Part shown: positions 24,921 to 35,225 of the stretch, one piece after another | Numbering within the stretch: the first letter of the stretch is position 1 | How the letters are laid out: every line of letters starts with the position of its first letter | Source of the DNA: JAGXRK01 sp963804005 | GTDB lineage: Bacteria; Bacteroidota; Ignavibacteria; Ignavibacteriales; Ignavibacteriaceae | Direction of reading: 5' to 3' | Assembly: GCA_963804005.1 (NCBI GenBank) | Contig: CAWDOP010000002.1 | Span: 124,001 to 188,000, forward strand | DNA: 64,000 nucleotides | Notes under the pieces: model-generated | Told to the model about the DNA's origin: nothing | Databases searched by the model: none | The model's input: the letters and a program-made list of their open reading frames with translations, nothing else | Position numbers and translations under genes: made by a program

Positions 24921-27900
24921 ATGAAAAAAATTCTCTTATTTTCCTTACTATTGTTTTTAGCTTTGGGCAGTTTATCTGCCCAAACTTTTTTAGGAAAGAT
25001 AAATTCTTTTCCCGTTGAAAAAACTTCTGCATTATTAAATGATACTGTAAAAATTCTTGCTGTAATGGTAAACTTTCAGGAAGATAAAGACGCGGCTACA
25101 TTTGGTAATGGAAAGTTTGGTTCAATTTATTCCAGTGATTATGGCAGTACAATTTTAGATCCACTTCCACATGATCAGAAATATTTTGAAGATCACTTTG
25201 AATTTGTAAGAAATTATTTTCAAAGAAATTCAAATAGTAATATTATTGTTGATTATACAATATTACCTGATACTTTTTCAGTTTCTCAAACAATGAGAAA
25301 TTATTCTCCTGAAAACAATTCAGATGATTTTACTCCACTCGGAAATTTTGCCTCCGAAGTTTGGACGATTGCTTCCGATATGTATCCAAGTTTTAATTTT
25401 TCAGATTATAACTTATTTGTAATCTTTCACGCAGGAGTAGGAAGAGATATTACTTTGCCCGGCAGTTTGGGAAACGAAAAAGACCTTCCTTCAGTTTACT
25501 TAAGTGAAAAAACTTTAATAAATATCTTCGGTGCTAGCTTTGATGGATTCCCGGTTAAAGATGGACAATTTAAAATAACAAACACTATGATAATGCCTGA
25601 AACCGAGAGCAGGGAATTATCAACATTAACCGGAACTTTTCTTTTTGAAATTACAATTAACGGATTGCTTGTAGCAAGTGTTGCAAGTCATCTCGGACTA
25701 CCTGATCTGTTCAATACGGAAACAGGTTTGAGCGCAATAGGCAGATTTGGTTTGATGGATGGACAATCTATTTTCGCTTACAATGGAACTTATCCTCCTG
25801 AACCTTCTGCCTGGGAAAAAATTTATCTTGGCTGGGCAGAAGCGATATCGATCTCGCCAGGTGATTATGATATATCACTTGTAACAAAATTAGCTGCTTC
25901 ATTAAGTGATACAGTTATTCTCAAAGTGCCATTAAATTCATCAGAATATTATCTTATTGAAAACAGAAACCGTGATGCTAATAAAGATGGTTCAACTGTT
26001 CATTATAAAATTGGTGATGTTGTTTACACTAAAACTTTTGTTAGTGATACAACCGGTTACAGAAGTTTTGATACCGATGAATTAGCAGGAGTTATTATTG
26101 ATGTTGATGAATTTGATTGGGCAATGCCTGGAAGCGGTATTCTTATTTGGCACATTGACGAAAACGTTATTAATGAAAAGCTTGCTTCAAATACTATTAA
26201 CAATGATAAAAACAGACGCGGTGTAAATCTTAAAGAAGCTGATGGAATTCCTGATATTGGTGAAACATTTTATACAATATTCGGTGATGAAGTAATAGGA
26301 GAGGGAACGCAGGAAGATTTATGGTATCAATCAAATCCCGCAGTGCTTTATGAAAACAGATTCGCTAAAGATACACGACCAAATACTTTAACTAATACAG
26401 GTGCAAATAGTCTTATAACTATTTCAGATTTTTCAGATATTGAGAATAGAATGAGCTTTAAAATCACTTATGGTGATTCGCTTATTAAACCAATTTTTTC
26501 TACTCACATAGAAACTACTTCAAAGGATAACGATCTCAGTTATTTGGAAGACGAAACTTCTTCAGGATTTGTTTTGAGAACTGATTCTTCATTAATACAA
26601 CTGGATGAAAATGGAAGTACAGTAAATACCTATAGTTTAATAACAACTCAAAAACCTGCAACTACCTTTATTAATAATGTTGATTATTTAATTCAACCCG
26701 TTGATTCAATTATTAATGTGATTATGCAAAGAGGAACGAATACAAAATATATCAGACCCGGAGAAATTATTTCAACTGCACCAGTTATTCTTAAAACTTT
26801 GACTGCAGGTAACCAGATTGTTTTTGGTACTGAAAAAGGGAATGTTTTCGTTTATACACCTGGCAGTCCCGTTGAAGAACCTGTATTTATAAGTAATATT
26901 ATTAAAGACACATCTCTTATTATAAAAAAAATAGCAGGGGATAATTCGATCATCTCATTTATCGCAGAATCAAAAATTGTAAGTATTCCTCCATCTCCTT
27001 TAGAATTGTATTTTGATAATACCGGTAATTCATTTTCCTTTACCGGAGAGGTACCAATTGATTTAGCTGTTACAAAAGACAAAAACGGAAATTATATTTC
27101 AATCGTATTAACAAATCAAAACAATTTCTATATTATTTCGGCAAATGAATTGCTATCATCTTTCAAGGTTGAAACAAGTTTTCAAATAAATTCCTTTTCA
27201 TTAACTGATCTTCGCAAAGACGGAAACATTTATATAGTTTTTAATAATGGCAATAAACTTGAAGCACGAAATTTTGAAGGTGCTTTAGCTGATAACTATC
27301 CGGTTATTGATCCTGAAGGAAATGACTTTGTAATGACGCCGCTGGCAATGGATTTTGAAGGCGATGACAGAACAGAATTAATAGCATTTACTGAAGACGG
27401 AAGAATTTTTGCTTTTGACGGACCTTCAGGAAGATCAGTTAATGGATTCCCGATTTCTTCAGGAGCTAAACCAACTGCAGTTCCAATTTTATTTTCGGAT
27501 AACGGCAGACCGTCACTTGCAGTAATAGATGAAAATAATTTATTCTCTGCGTGGAATATTGGTTCTGTTGATGGAATGTATTATTGGTCTGAGAAAAATG
27601 GAAATAATTTAAATTCAGCTTTTATTCCGGGTGCCGAATCAGCTTCAGCGATAACAGAATTCTTCCCGAAAAACCGTGCTTATAATTATCCTAATCCGGT
27701 TTATGATGGACAAACATTCATCCGTTACTATGTCTCTGAAGAATCAAAAATAAATATTAAAATATTTGATCTTGCCGGTGGATTTGTTGCTGAGTTAAAT
27801 GACTTTGCTTTGGGAGGAATGGACAGTGAAACAATTTGGAATGTCGGAAATATTCAAAGCGGAGTTTATCTCGCCAGAATTGAAGCTGTGTCGAACAGCG

Positions 27901-27944
27901 GAAAATCAGAATCACAGATAATTAAAATTGCAATTGTAAAATGA
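24921..27944 (+). CDS. M6-like secreted protein with lost zinc motif and T9SS sorting domain
   Basis: The 1,007-residue protein has a signal peptide (SLSAQ, about residue 20). The N-terminal 450 residues have the immune-inhibitor-A (M6) pattern: VMVNFQEDKD, FVRNYFQRNSNSN, FGLMDGQS, PSAWEKIYLGW, and the C-terminal GSGILIWHIDENV block. Where M6 enzymes have HExxHxxGLPD this protein has ASVASHLGLPD at residues 252-262, so the zinc-binding His-Glu pair is missing. A propeller-like middle and a type-A sorting domain (NYPNPVYDGQTF) follow. It is probably a secreted non-peptidase, perhaps binding. It starts 6 bases after porV. Confidence 0.82.
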   Translation: MKKILLFSLLLFLALGSLSAQTFLGKINSFPVEKTSALLNDTVKILAVMVNFQEDKDAATFGNGKFGSIYSSDYGSTILDPLPHDQKYFEDHFEFVRNYFQRNSNSNIIVDYTILPDTFSVSQTMRNYSPENNSDDFTPLGNFASEVWTIASDMYPSFNFSDYNLFVIFHAGVGRDITLPGSLGNEKDLPSVYLSEKTLINIFGASFDGFPVKDGQFKITNTMIMPETESRELSTLTGTFLFEITINGLLVASVASHLGLPDLFNTETGLSAIGRFGLMDGQSIFAYNGTYPPEPSAWEKIYLGWAEAISISPGDYDISLVTKLAASLSDTVILKVPLNSSEYYLIENRNRDANKDGSTVHYKIGDVVYTKTFVSDTTGYRSFDTDELAGVIIDVDEFDWAMPGSGILIWHIDENVINEKLASNTINNDKNRRGVNLKEADGIPDIGETFYTIFGDEVIGEGTQEDLWYQSNPAVLYENRFAKDTRPNTLTNTGANSLITISDFSDIENRMSFKITYGDSLIKPIFSTHIETTSKDNDLSYLEDETSSGFVLRTDSSLIQLDENGSTVNTYSLITTQKPATTFINNVDYLIQPVDSIINVIMQRGTNTKYIRPGEIISTAPVILKTLTAGNQIVFGTEKGNVFVYTPGSPVEEPVFISNIIKDTSLIIKKIAGDNSIISFIAESKIVSIPPSPLELYFDNTGNSFSFTGEVPIDLAVTKDKNGNYISIVLTNQNNFYIISANELLSSFKVETSFQINSFSLTDLRKDGNIYIVFNNGNKLEARNFEGALADNYPVIDPEGNDFVMTPLAMDFEGDDRTELIAFTEDGRIFAFDGPSGRSVNGFPISSGAKPTAVPILFSDNGRPSLAVIDENNLFSAWNIGSVDGMYYWSEKNGNNLNSAFIPGAESASAITEFFPKNRAYNYPNPVYDGQTFIRYYVSEESKINIKIFDLAGGFVAELNDFALGGMDSETIWNVGNIQSGVYLARIEAVSNSGKSESQIIKIAIVK

Positions 27945-27977
27945 TAGTACTTTAAAATCTTCTAAACAAGCCTCTTA

Positions 27978-30900
27978 ATGAAAAAATTAATTCTTTTATT
28001 CTTTTTATTTCCTATAAGCTCGACTGTATTTGCACAGTTTACTGATTTTCATCCTCAGCTTGATTGGTTTACAATTAAAGGGAAACATGTTCAGGTTCAC
28101 TTTCACGATGGTGCTGAAAGAACAGCAAAAGTTATAGCAAAAATTGCAGATGAAATCTGGGACCCTCTTTGCTCTTTATATGATTATGAACCTGATGTTG
28201 TCCATTATGTTGTTAAAGATATTGATGATTACTCAAACGGAGCAACTTACTTTTTTGATAATAAAATTGAGATATGGACAAGTGCTCTTGATTTTGATTT
28301 GAGAGGAACTCACAACTGGCTTCGTAATGTAATCTCTCACGAGTTCACGCATATGGTTCAGCTTCAGGCTGGAATGAAAGTATCAAGAAATCTCCCTGCT
28401 GTATTTTTACAAATTCTCAGCTATGAAGATGAGAGAAGACCGGATATTCTCTACGGATTTCCAAACGTCATTATTTCTTATCCCTTCGCGACCGTTAATA
28501 TGCCTGCCTGGTTTGCCGAGGGAACAGCACAATATATGCGTAAAGAATTTAATTATGATAATTGGGATACTCACCGTGATATGATTCTTCGTTCATATAT
28601 TCTTGATGATAATTTGTTAACGTGGAATGAAATGGGTGTTTTTAGTAAAACAAGTCTCGGTAATGAATCAGTCTACAATCTTGGATTTGCTCTTACCAGA
28701 TATATCGCACAGAAATATGGCGAGGATAAATTAAGATTAATTACAGAAGCACTTGGTAATTTCGGTACATTCACTATTGATGCAGCTTTTGAAAAAGTAC
28801 TTGGTAAAGATGGCAATCAAATTTATAACGAATGGAAGGAGTTCTTAACTTCCGATTATACAGAAAGAACTAAAACGATAAAAAATAATTTAGTTACCGG
28901 AGATACAATTGCATCAGTTGGTTTTGGTAATTTCTATCCAACATTTTCCAAGGATGGGAAAAAAGTCTTATACATTTCCAATAAATCAGCGGATTATTTT
29001 GTATCGTCTGGACTTTACCTTTTCGATGTTGAAACTAAAAAAGAAAAAGTTATAGCAACAGGAGTTCGCTCAACTTATTCCTGGATCGACGATGAAAGAA
29101 AAATTTTGTATTCAAAAATAAGCGATGATAATCCCCACTGGTATAATGTTCATGATCTATACGTTTATGATATTGAAGAGGAAGATGAAATTCGATTGAC
29201 AAATAATTTGAGAGCAAATCATCCTTCGGTTTCGCACGATGGTGAAAAAATAGTTTTTCTTTATCAAAAAGACGGAACAACAAATCTTGGTTTAGTTGAT
29301 ATTGACGGCAAAAATTTCAAGCCATTAACTTCTTTTGAAAATGGCGAACAGGTTTATAATCCCAAATTCTCTCCGGACGATTCAGAAATATTTTTTGATT
29401 ATTCATATCATCAGACAAGAAGCATTGCTAAAATAAATTTATATGGCGGAGAAGTTGAATTCATACTTGAAACAGAATTTGATATAAGGAATCCATCTTT
29501 TGATAGTAATGGAAATCTAATTTACTCGAGTGATGAAACCGGGATTTTTAATATCTACTCAATGGATTTAAAAACAAGAGAGAAAAAGCAATTAACAAAT
29601 GTGCTCGGCGGAGCATTTATGCCTTCGGTTAATTCTAGGGGCGATATTGTTTATTCGGGATATACTTCATCAGGTTATAAAATATTTCATCTGCAAAATC
29701 AGGAACAAGACAAAGTTCAATCTGACGCAAATTATGTAAGAGTTGAAAATCCTCCTTTGGATGAAGATAAACCTAAAGGAGATATAGATAATTTTAAAAT
29801 TGCTTCATTAAAAAACTTTTATGATTACGAATTGCCTGAATATGAAAAACAGCCTTATAAAGGTGCTTTTTCGCAATTAAGTTTTTTCCCTTTTATTCGA
29901 TTTGATAACTATAACACCTCAAACAAATTTTTAGAGAAGATTAAACCCGGTGTATTTGTGGCTTCAAATGATATGCTTAATCGCTATTCACTATTTGCTG
30001 GTGGATCCTTGAATTCAAGGTTGGAACGAGATATGTTTCTGGTTTTTGAATATAAGAATAAACTACCATTACTGACCTCATTAGGATTAAGACCTGAATT
30101 AGCGTTAGAGATTTACAGCATTAGCAGAAAAACTGATGTTGATATTTTCTTTACACCGGATTCCACAAATTTTCCAATCATAACTTATGAAGATACTTCA
30201 GCAACTTCTGTAACATACAATCTTTTTGAAGTTGATTTTATAGCTAAACATAGATTATTTACACGGGACCAATATCTTCAGTTAAAGTTTGTTTTTAGCA
30301 GGTATAATGCTCTTTTAGGAAGTTTTATAGTTCCTAACAGTTCAATACTATATCCTTCGACGGATGATACTTATTTCATCGGAAGAAACATTGAGGCAAA
30401 ATTTGCCTGGGATGTAATCGCACCGACCCTGGATGCCGAGATTAACCCAATAGGTTTTGCTCTCGATTTTACTTACAATTATGAATTTAACAAATTCAAT
30501 CCCGATGGTGAATACACAGTTGAAGAAGGTTTATTAAAACCACAGTACACACATTTTAATTTTCATCGGTTAGAAATTAACTCAAGATTCCATTTACCAA
30601 CATTTAAAAATCATACTCTGACGACGACTGTAAGAGCAGGATCGATTCTTGGTCCTGAAATGCCTGACTTTTTCGATTTCTATCTTGGCGGTTTACTCGG
30701 AATGAAAGCATATCCTTTCTATGCGATCAGCGGAAATGAAGTTGCCTGGCTGAATTTTACTTACCGGTTTCCGTTATTCAGAAATATTGATGCAAAATTT
30801 GGTCATCTTTATCTTGATAAAATATTTTTATCATTCCACGGGGATATTGGAAATGCCTGGACAGGGGATATTCCTGCATTCGATAACTTTAAAAAAGGTG

Positions 30901-31103
30901 CCGGTGCTGAACTCAGATTCCAGTTAAATTCTTATTACCTGTTTCCAACAAGTGTTTTCTTCAATGCATCTTATGGCTTTGATACATTTGAAAGAACGGT
31001 TAGAGGTGAAAAAGTTAAATATGGTAAAGAGTGGAATTTTTATGCGGGTGTACTTTTTGATTTTGAAATATTAAATTCAAGTAAACATTTTAGAGCTAGA
31101 TAA
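27978..31103 (+). CDS. zincin / TolB-like propeller / outer-membrane barrel fusion
   Basis: The 1,041-residue product has a signal peptide (TVFAQ). A peptidase-MA-like zincin domain comes first, with H121-E122-x-x-H125 (SHEFTHMVQL) and a downstream Glu at 181 (AWFAEGTAQYM) as the third ligand. Residues about 300-610 contain WD40/TolB-type repeats (FYPTFSKDGKKVLYIS, NPKFSPDDSEIFF, NPSFDSNGNLIYSS). The last 340 residues read as a beta-barrel of the BamA/Omp85 C-terminal type (YLGGLLGMKAYPF, GDIGNAWTG, final strand FYAGVLFDFE). A membrane-anchored metallopeptidase facing the surface or periplasm is inferred. It sits downstream of porU-porV and may act on exported protein. Confidence 0.8.
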   Translation: MKKLILLFFLFPISSTVFAQFTDFHPQLDWFTIKGKHVQVHFHDGAERTAKVIAKIADEIWDPLCSLYDYEPDVVHYVVKDIDDYSNGATYFFDNKIEIWTSALDFDLRGTHNWLRNVISHEFTHMVQLQAGMKVSRNLPAVFLQILSYEDERRPDILYGFPNVIISYPFATVNMPAWFAEGTAQYMRKEFNYDNWDTHRDMILRSYILDDNLLTWNEMGVFSKTSLGNESVYNLGFALTRYIAQKYGEDKLRLITEALGNFGTFTIDAAFEKVLGKDGNQIYNEWKEFLTSDYTERTKTIKNNLVTGDTIASVGFGNFYPTFSKDGKKVLYISNKSADYFVSSGLYLFDVETKKEKVIATGVRSTYSWIDDERKILYSKISDDNPHWYNVHDLYVYDIEEEDEIRLTNNLRANHPSVSHDGEKIVFLYQKDGTTNLGLVDIDGKNFKPLTSFENGEQVYNPKFSPDDSEIFFDYSYHQTRSIAKINLYGGEVEFILETEFDIRNPSFDSNGNLIYSSDETGIFNIYSMDLKTREKKQLTNVLGGAFMPSVNSRGDIVYSGYTSSGYKIFHLQNQEQDKVQSDANYVRVENPPLDEDKPKGDIDNFKIASLKNFYDYELPEYEKQPYKGAFSQLSFFPFIRFDNYNTSNKFLEKIKPGVFVASNDMLNRYSLFAGGSLNSRLERDMFLVFEYKNKLPLLTSLGLRPELALEIYSISRKTDVDIFFTPDSTNFPIITYEDTSATSVTYNLFEVDFIAKHRLFTRDQYLQLKFVFSRYNALLGSFIVPNSSILYPSTDDTYFIGRNIEAKFAWDVIAPTLDAEINPIGFALDFTYNYEFNKFNPDGEYTVEEGLLKPQYTHFNFHRLEINSRFHLPTFKNHTLTTTVRAGSILGPEMPDFFDFYLGGLLGMKAYPFYAISGNEVAWLNFTYRFPLFRNIDAKFGHLYLDKIFLSFHGDIGNAWTGDIPAFDNFKKGAGAELRFQLNSYYLFPTSVFFNASYGFDTFERTVRGEKVKYGKEWNFYAGVLFDFEILNSSKHFRAR

Positions 31104-31112
31104 AAATTTATT

Positions 31113-31970
31113 ATGAAAACATTAATCTTATCAATATTGATATTTACTTCTTCTTTAATAATTGCACAGGATAATTTGCAGGAAGAAATAAAATTAACCG
31201 GTGTGCTGTCTGTTGATTCAAAAATTTCACTACAAGATTATTCCGAACTACAGCTTCCTCAATTATTTCCTTCACCGCAAAACAAAAAATCGCCATTGGT
31301 TGCCGGACTCCTTTCACTTGTAATTCCGGGTGCCGGTGAAATTTATACGGAAGAATACTGGAAAGCAGCTATATTCGTTGCTTTGGAAGCAGGACTTGTT
31401 ACAGCAGGTTTAATCTACGATAAAAAGGCTGACGATAAAACTGTTGACTATCAAAACTATGCAGATGATTACTGGAGCGTTGTTCGTTATGCTCAGTGGA
31501 TGATAGATTATAAAGGTGTGATCCTATTGATAATTATTCCCAATGATGATCCATCTTTACCACCTTGGGAAAGATTAATTGGGAACAGCTTAAATGACGC
31601 AGAAAGACTAATTGAAGGATTTTCACATACATTGCCTTCATATGGTGATCAGCAGTACTACGAACAGATTGGAAAATATTTTCAATACAGTTCCGGCTGG
31701 AATGATTATACAAGCGGTGAATACAACTCACAGATATCACCTAACTTTACTTTTTATTCAAGTGAAAGGGGTTTAGCAAACGACTATTACAACACTGCTT
31801 CTAAACTTGTAATTGGAATTTACATCAATCATTTCCTTAGTGCTTTAGATGGTGTATGGTCTGCAATTGAATTCAACAGCGATCTGGCAGTAAAAATGAG
31901 AGTTGAAGGACAGCAGTTTGCTAATCATTATGAGTACATTCCTACAATCTATTTCAGTTATGCCTTTTAA
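31113..31970 (+). CDS. DUF5683-like exported protein
   Basis: This 285-residue protein has a signal peptide (LIIAQD). It contains a Pro/Gly-rich amphipathic block, SPLVAGLLSLVIPGAGEIY near residue 67, followed by EYWKAAIFVALEAGLVTAG, the hallmark of the DUF5683 family in Bacteroidota. The remainder is Tyr-rich with no recognised motif. It starts 9 bases after the zincin/barrel gene, so it belongs to that unit and may be a membrane-associated partner. Function unknown. Confidence 0.65.
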   Translation: MKTLILSILIFTSSLIIAQDNLQEEIKLTGVLSVDSKISLQDYSELQLPQLFPSPQNKKSPLVAGLLSLVIPGAGEIYTEEYWKAAIFVALEAGLVTAGLIYDKKADDKTVDYQNYADDYWSVVRYAQWMIDYKGVILLIIIPNDDPSLPPWERLIGNSLNDAERLIEGFSHTLPSYGDQQYYEQIGKYFQYSSGWNDYTSGEYNSQISPNFTFYSSERGLANDYYNTASKLVIGIYINHFLSALDGVWSAIEFNSDLAVKMRVEGQQFANHYEYIPTIYFSYAF

Positions 31971-32491
31971 CCTGATTAATAGAATTCCGCTTTTCTATCG
32001 ATAAGTACACTAACTACTTAGTTTTACATTTTCTCCGTTATACAAAATAATATGTGAAAATGGACTGTGGCACTTCGACCGACATGCCTGCCAAGCTTCG
32101 GCAAGTAATCCGGTAAAGGCGGGAGGGAGAAGTCTTTTTCGCTTAAGATTTCTCTCCCGACTTGCGTCGCGATCGAAATGACAAAATAGCAATCTAAAAA
32201 CCATTCATATCGGGATTTTTTATTTAACGACAGTTGCTAAACGTTAACCGTTGCTGTAAAAGATAGGTTGAGTTTTAAAATTAATTCTTTTAAGTTACCT
32301 GCGTACTTATGTGCATACCCTCCATACTTACTACATTTCTTTCCGGAGGGGGGACTTTATGGGGAAAAGTCAATAAACGGATGAAGATATTAAACAAATA
32401 AATTTTAATTAAAATTAAAATCAACAACTGCCAGAGTGCCTCCCCGAAGTGGGTTATGTAGATTTTTGGCAGTATAAGTAATAGTTATACA
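31971..32491. other. 521-base gap with a dispersed repeat; start of a gene-poor stretch
   Basis: The main content is the repeat at 32071-32183. Beyond it there is a C/G-rich patch (CCCTCC near 32317 with GGAGGG near 32344) and AT-rich filler. Any minus-strand reading across the repeat (HFDRDASRERN) is the usual spurious translation of this kind of repeat. I find no RNA gene or real coding sequence. Confidence 0.5.
32071..32183. repeat. REP/MITE-like palindromic element
   Basis: The element runs from CACTTCGACC to ATCGAAATGAC, with short inverted ends (TTCGA at 32074, TCGAA at 32173). An inner hairpin pairs GGGAGA (32125-32130) with TCTCCC (32153-32158). It is richer in G+C than its surroundings. 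Elements with TTCGA...TCGAAATGAC ends are common intergenic repeats in this group. Confidence 0.6.
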
Positions 32492-32503
32492 TTGGGAGAA
32501 AAT

Positions 32504-33201
32504 ATGAAATACTTATTAATATTTATGATCATGTATCTTTTTATTTTTCTCCAAGGTTGTTCAGATGAAATTACCTCTCCAATTGAAAATGGAAGCATTA
32601 TTGTTGCAAAAGTAAAAGTTGGTTTGAGTGACCAATTACCAAGAGATGTAGTCAAGATTGATTTAAAAATTATAGATAAAAATACAACCTCACTTAAAAC
32701 AATTAAGACCAGCAATTCTGATTCAGAAGGAGTAGTCATTTTTAATAATCTTGAGTAAAGGAGAGTATTATATCGTTCCTCAAACAAATGAGTCAATTGG
32801 AGAAGTAATTGCAAGTGGTGTTAATGTTAATTCAACTAATAGTAGGGATACGGTTGAAGCTAGGAATCCTTTATTATTGGAATTTCAATGAATACTATTC
32901 AGTTATAGAAGTTGATACAACGATTAATTTTATAGGATTACAAACTTTATTTCATAATAATGGTATTCGTGATACACTTTCTGCCAGTTTGATGAATCAA
33001 ATATTCCCAGTTGGATGATTTTTCTTATAATACAAAGTTACTTTCCCACCAAACAGCAATTATGCATCAGATTCTTATTTAATATTTGGATACAACAATA
33101 ATGAAATACCTATAAATCAACTTCCTATTACAGTGATTATTCCAATTCAACACCAATATGGAACTGTAGATTATAAAGTAATATTTCAATTAAAACAATA
33201 A
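32504..33201 (+). pseudogene. broken lipoprotein gene
   Basis: ATG 32504 follows GGGAGA and begins a lipoprotein signal (YLFIFLQGCS). The frame then breaks three times: near 32753 (after GVVIFNNLE; the next piece is GEYYIVPQTNESIG), near 32864 (next piece WNFNEYYSVIEVDTTINFIG) and near 33011-33020 (next piece YLIFGYNNNEIPINQLP up to the stop at 33201). Joined, the pieces give about 230 residues of a beta-rich lipoprotein that I do not recognise. Three breaks in 700 bases make genuine decay more likely here than in the essential genes. Confidence 0.55.
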
Positions 33202-33415
33202 ATTGCAAACCAATGATTATAACAATCTTTAATAAGTAAAAAGTCAATAGGTCTGGCAAAAGTTTAAAAAAATATTTAATTGAAAGAATAAATACTCAAA
33301 CGCTAATTAGAAGTTGCCAATAAGTCAAGGGATTAGGCACTAAGGAGTTACGCCAAAGGCGGATTAAATTTAGAGAGACAGAAAGGAAAATAAATGTAGA
33401 AGTTCAATTACGGTA

Positions 33416-34335
33416 ATGTTTTCCGCTGTTATCGCACTAAGCTTCAATTTTTTTTCAATAATTATTTGCTTGATAACTGACCTTTACTAAAGGACAACAA
33501 GTAAACTCTTTTAACTTACTTCTCAGATAGCGAATCCATCTACTTTACAAGAATTGGTAATGGACCTAAAATACTTCTATTATATGGAGGTCCGGGTTAT
33601 GCGGTCAGTGCAATGAGACCATGGGCAGATTCCTTATCAAATGAATTTGAATGCATCTTATACGATCAAAGAGGAACTGGCCTCTCAAGTAATGTTAAAA
33701 TTGATAGCACTAGAATAAATTTATTGAGAGCCGTAAAGGATATTGAGGAATTAAGAGTATATCTGGGAGAAGACAAATTAACGATTTGTGGAATATCATG
33801 GGGAGGAATGCTCGCTCAAGCATATGCCTCATTTTATCCGGAAAATACAAAGAAAATTGTCCTTGTCAGTACATTAGGGCCAGATTTAAGTTTAATGTCT
33901 GCTTTCATCGATAATATGAACATGAGAAGATATCCGGAGGAAATGGATTCACTTAATTATTGGAATGACCAGCCCGACAATGAACTATCAAAAATGAAAC
34001 GATCTTTTTACAGCTACTTACCAGAATTCTATGATCACGATATTGGAAAGAAAATGCTGGTGATTTTTTTCGAAACAACAACCTTAAACGAACAGATGGA
34101 AAATCTAATGTGGGATGATTTATTAACAAGTTACGATCTAAAACCGAATTTAAAAAATTATAAAAATCAATGTTTTATAATTAGAGGTAGACAAGATCCA
34201 GTACCAGCAGAGGATATCTATAGGATAAAAGAAATATTGCCACAGACGAAAATCCTAATAATTGAAAAATGTGGTCATTTCCCCGATTATGAAAAACCTA
34301 TCGAACTCTTTGCAAAATTGAGAAAAGTATTATAA
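33416..34335 (+). pseudogene. alpha/beta hydrolase, proline-iminopeptidase-like, with a broken 5' end
   Basis: A signal-peptide-like frame starts at ATG 33416 (preceded at a distance by AAAGGAAA) and stops near 33470. The hydrolase continues in another frame, open from 33505 to 34335; its first ATG is only at 33613, inside the domain. The catalytic machinery is intact: oxyanion loop GGPG, DQRGTGLS, nucleophile elbow GISWGGM, Asp in GRQDPV and His in CGHFPDYE. The family removes N-terminal proline or hydrolyses related substrates. Alternative starts between 33505 and 33613 could still give an active cytoplasmic enzyme. The 33202-33415 stretch before it holds only a partial copy of the small palindrome described at 35028. 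Confidence 0.65.
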
Positions 34336-34407
34336 TAAAATAGAAATTATATAAAATATTTTATTTGATGTATAATGTAAATCTTATTAACAAAAGGAGG
34401 TAGTTGT

Positions 34408-34902
34408 ATGAAAAATTTATTAGCAATAGGAACAATAGTTTCACTCCTTATTCTTAGCACTTGCTCTCAAGAGTCAAAGCAATCGTCATACTTAAATGAG
34501 GCAGATATAAAAGCTGCAGAACATCTAATTGCTGAGTTCGATCGCTGTGCACAAGAAGGTGACCTGGAGACTTTTTTATCCTATTCGATGGATGATGTCG
34601 TCTCTTTGGCCCCGAACGAGCCTGCCCTTGTTGGGAAAGATGTTATGCGTCCGTGGTATGAGAATTTTTATGCAACTTTCGACATCGACATGAAGCATGA
34701 GCCTATTGAAACGCATTCGTTCAGCGATGCTGTCATCCATAGAGGAAACGCCACAGGGACTATTACTCCAAAAGCTGGAGGTGAACCAATCCACATTAAC
34801 AATAAATACCTCTTCGTCCTACGTCGTCAAACGGATGGTTCATTGAAAGTCTGGCGGGCAATGTTCAATTCAAACACACCGCCACCACAAATTGATAAGT
34901 AG
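34408..34902 (+). CDS. SnoaL/DUF4440-like lipoprotein
   Basis: This 164-residue product has a lipoprotein signal (SLLILSTCSQ; Cys about residue 20) after an AGGAGG ribosome site 5 bases before the ATG. The mature part has the NTF2-like/SnoaL pattern: AEHLIAEFDRCAQEGDLETFLSYSMDDVV, RPWYENFYATFDID and KYLFVLRRQTDGSLKVWRAM. Such cone-shaped domains bind small ligands or act as cyclases or hydrolases; none can be assigned. It lies alone in a gene-poor stretch, and its base composition is noticeably more G+C-rich than that of its neighbours, hinting at transfer. Confidence 0.75.
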   Translation: MKNLLAIGTIVSLLILSTCSQESKQSSYLNEADIKAAEHLIAEFDRCAQEGDLETFLSYSMDDVVSLAPNEPALVGKDVMRPWYENFYATFDIDMKHEPIETHSFSDAVIHRGNATGTITPKAGGEPIHINNKYLFVLRRQTDGSLKVWRAMFNSNTPPPQIDK

Positions 34903-35225
34903 CCCTGTATTAATTTTTCTATTCTTATACAGAAGGATATTTTAAGTAAGATAGATATATTTAGGTTATATTCAACTTGCAAATATTATGCGTATAACTA
35001 ACTGCTCCGCAGAGACTTATGGACAACTCCGCCATAGGCGGATAAATTTGGTTGAGGCGGAGAAGTAAGAGGTTATGGTAGTCAGTTTAACTTCTTAAGT
35101 CAAAACATTATTATAGTTCCAATTATCCATCATATTTCTTTTCAATTTAAATTTTATGTAAAAGTCTTCTATTCTCCTTTAGTATCCATCTTCTTTCCTA
35201 AACCGTTTATCTATATCTTTCTAAT
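34903..35225. repeat. 323-base gap with a small palindrome (35028-35042)
   Basis: TCCGCC-ATA-GGCGGA at 35028-35042 is a perfect hairpin, followed by TAAATTTGG and a second GGCGGAG. A related copy, CGCCAAAGGCGGATTAAATTT, begins at 33351. Both lie in the gene-poor stretch, so they may be two copies of one REP-like element. The rest of the gap is AT-rich, with no coding or RNA feature; it must contain the der promoter. Confidence 0.45.

Noticed and set aside
32010..32204. A minus-strand 64-residue reading frame
   Set aside because: It is the typical spurious translation (HFDRDASRE...) across an intergenic palindromic repeat.
32317..32480. A possible riboswitch or structured leader before the broken lipoprotein gene
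   Set aside because: Only a 6-bp C/G hairpin and a short TGCC/GGCA pairing are visible; no known riboswitch core could be matched.
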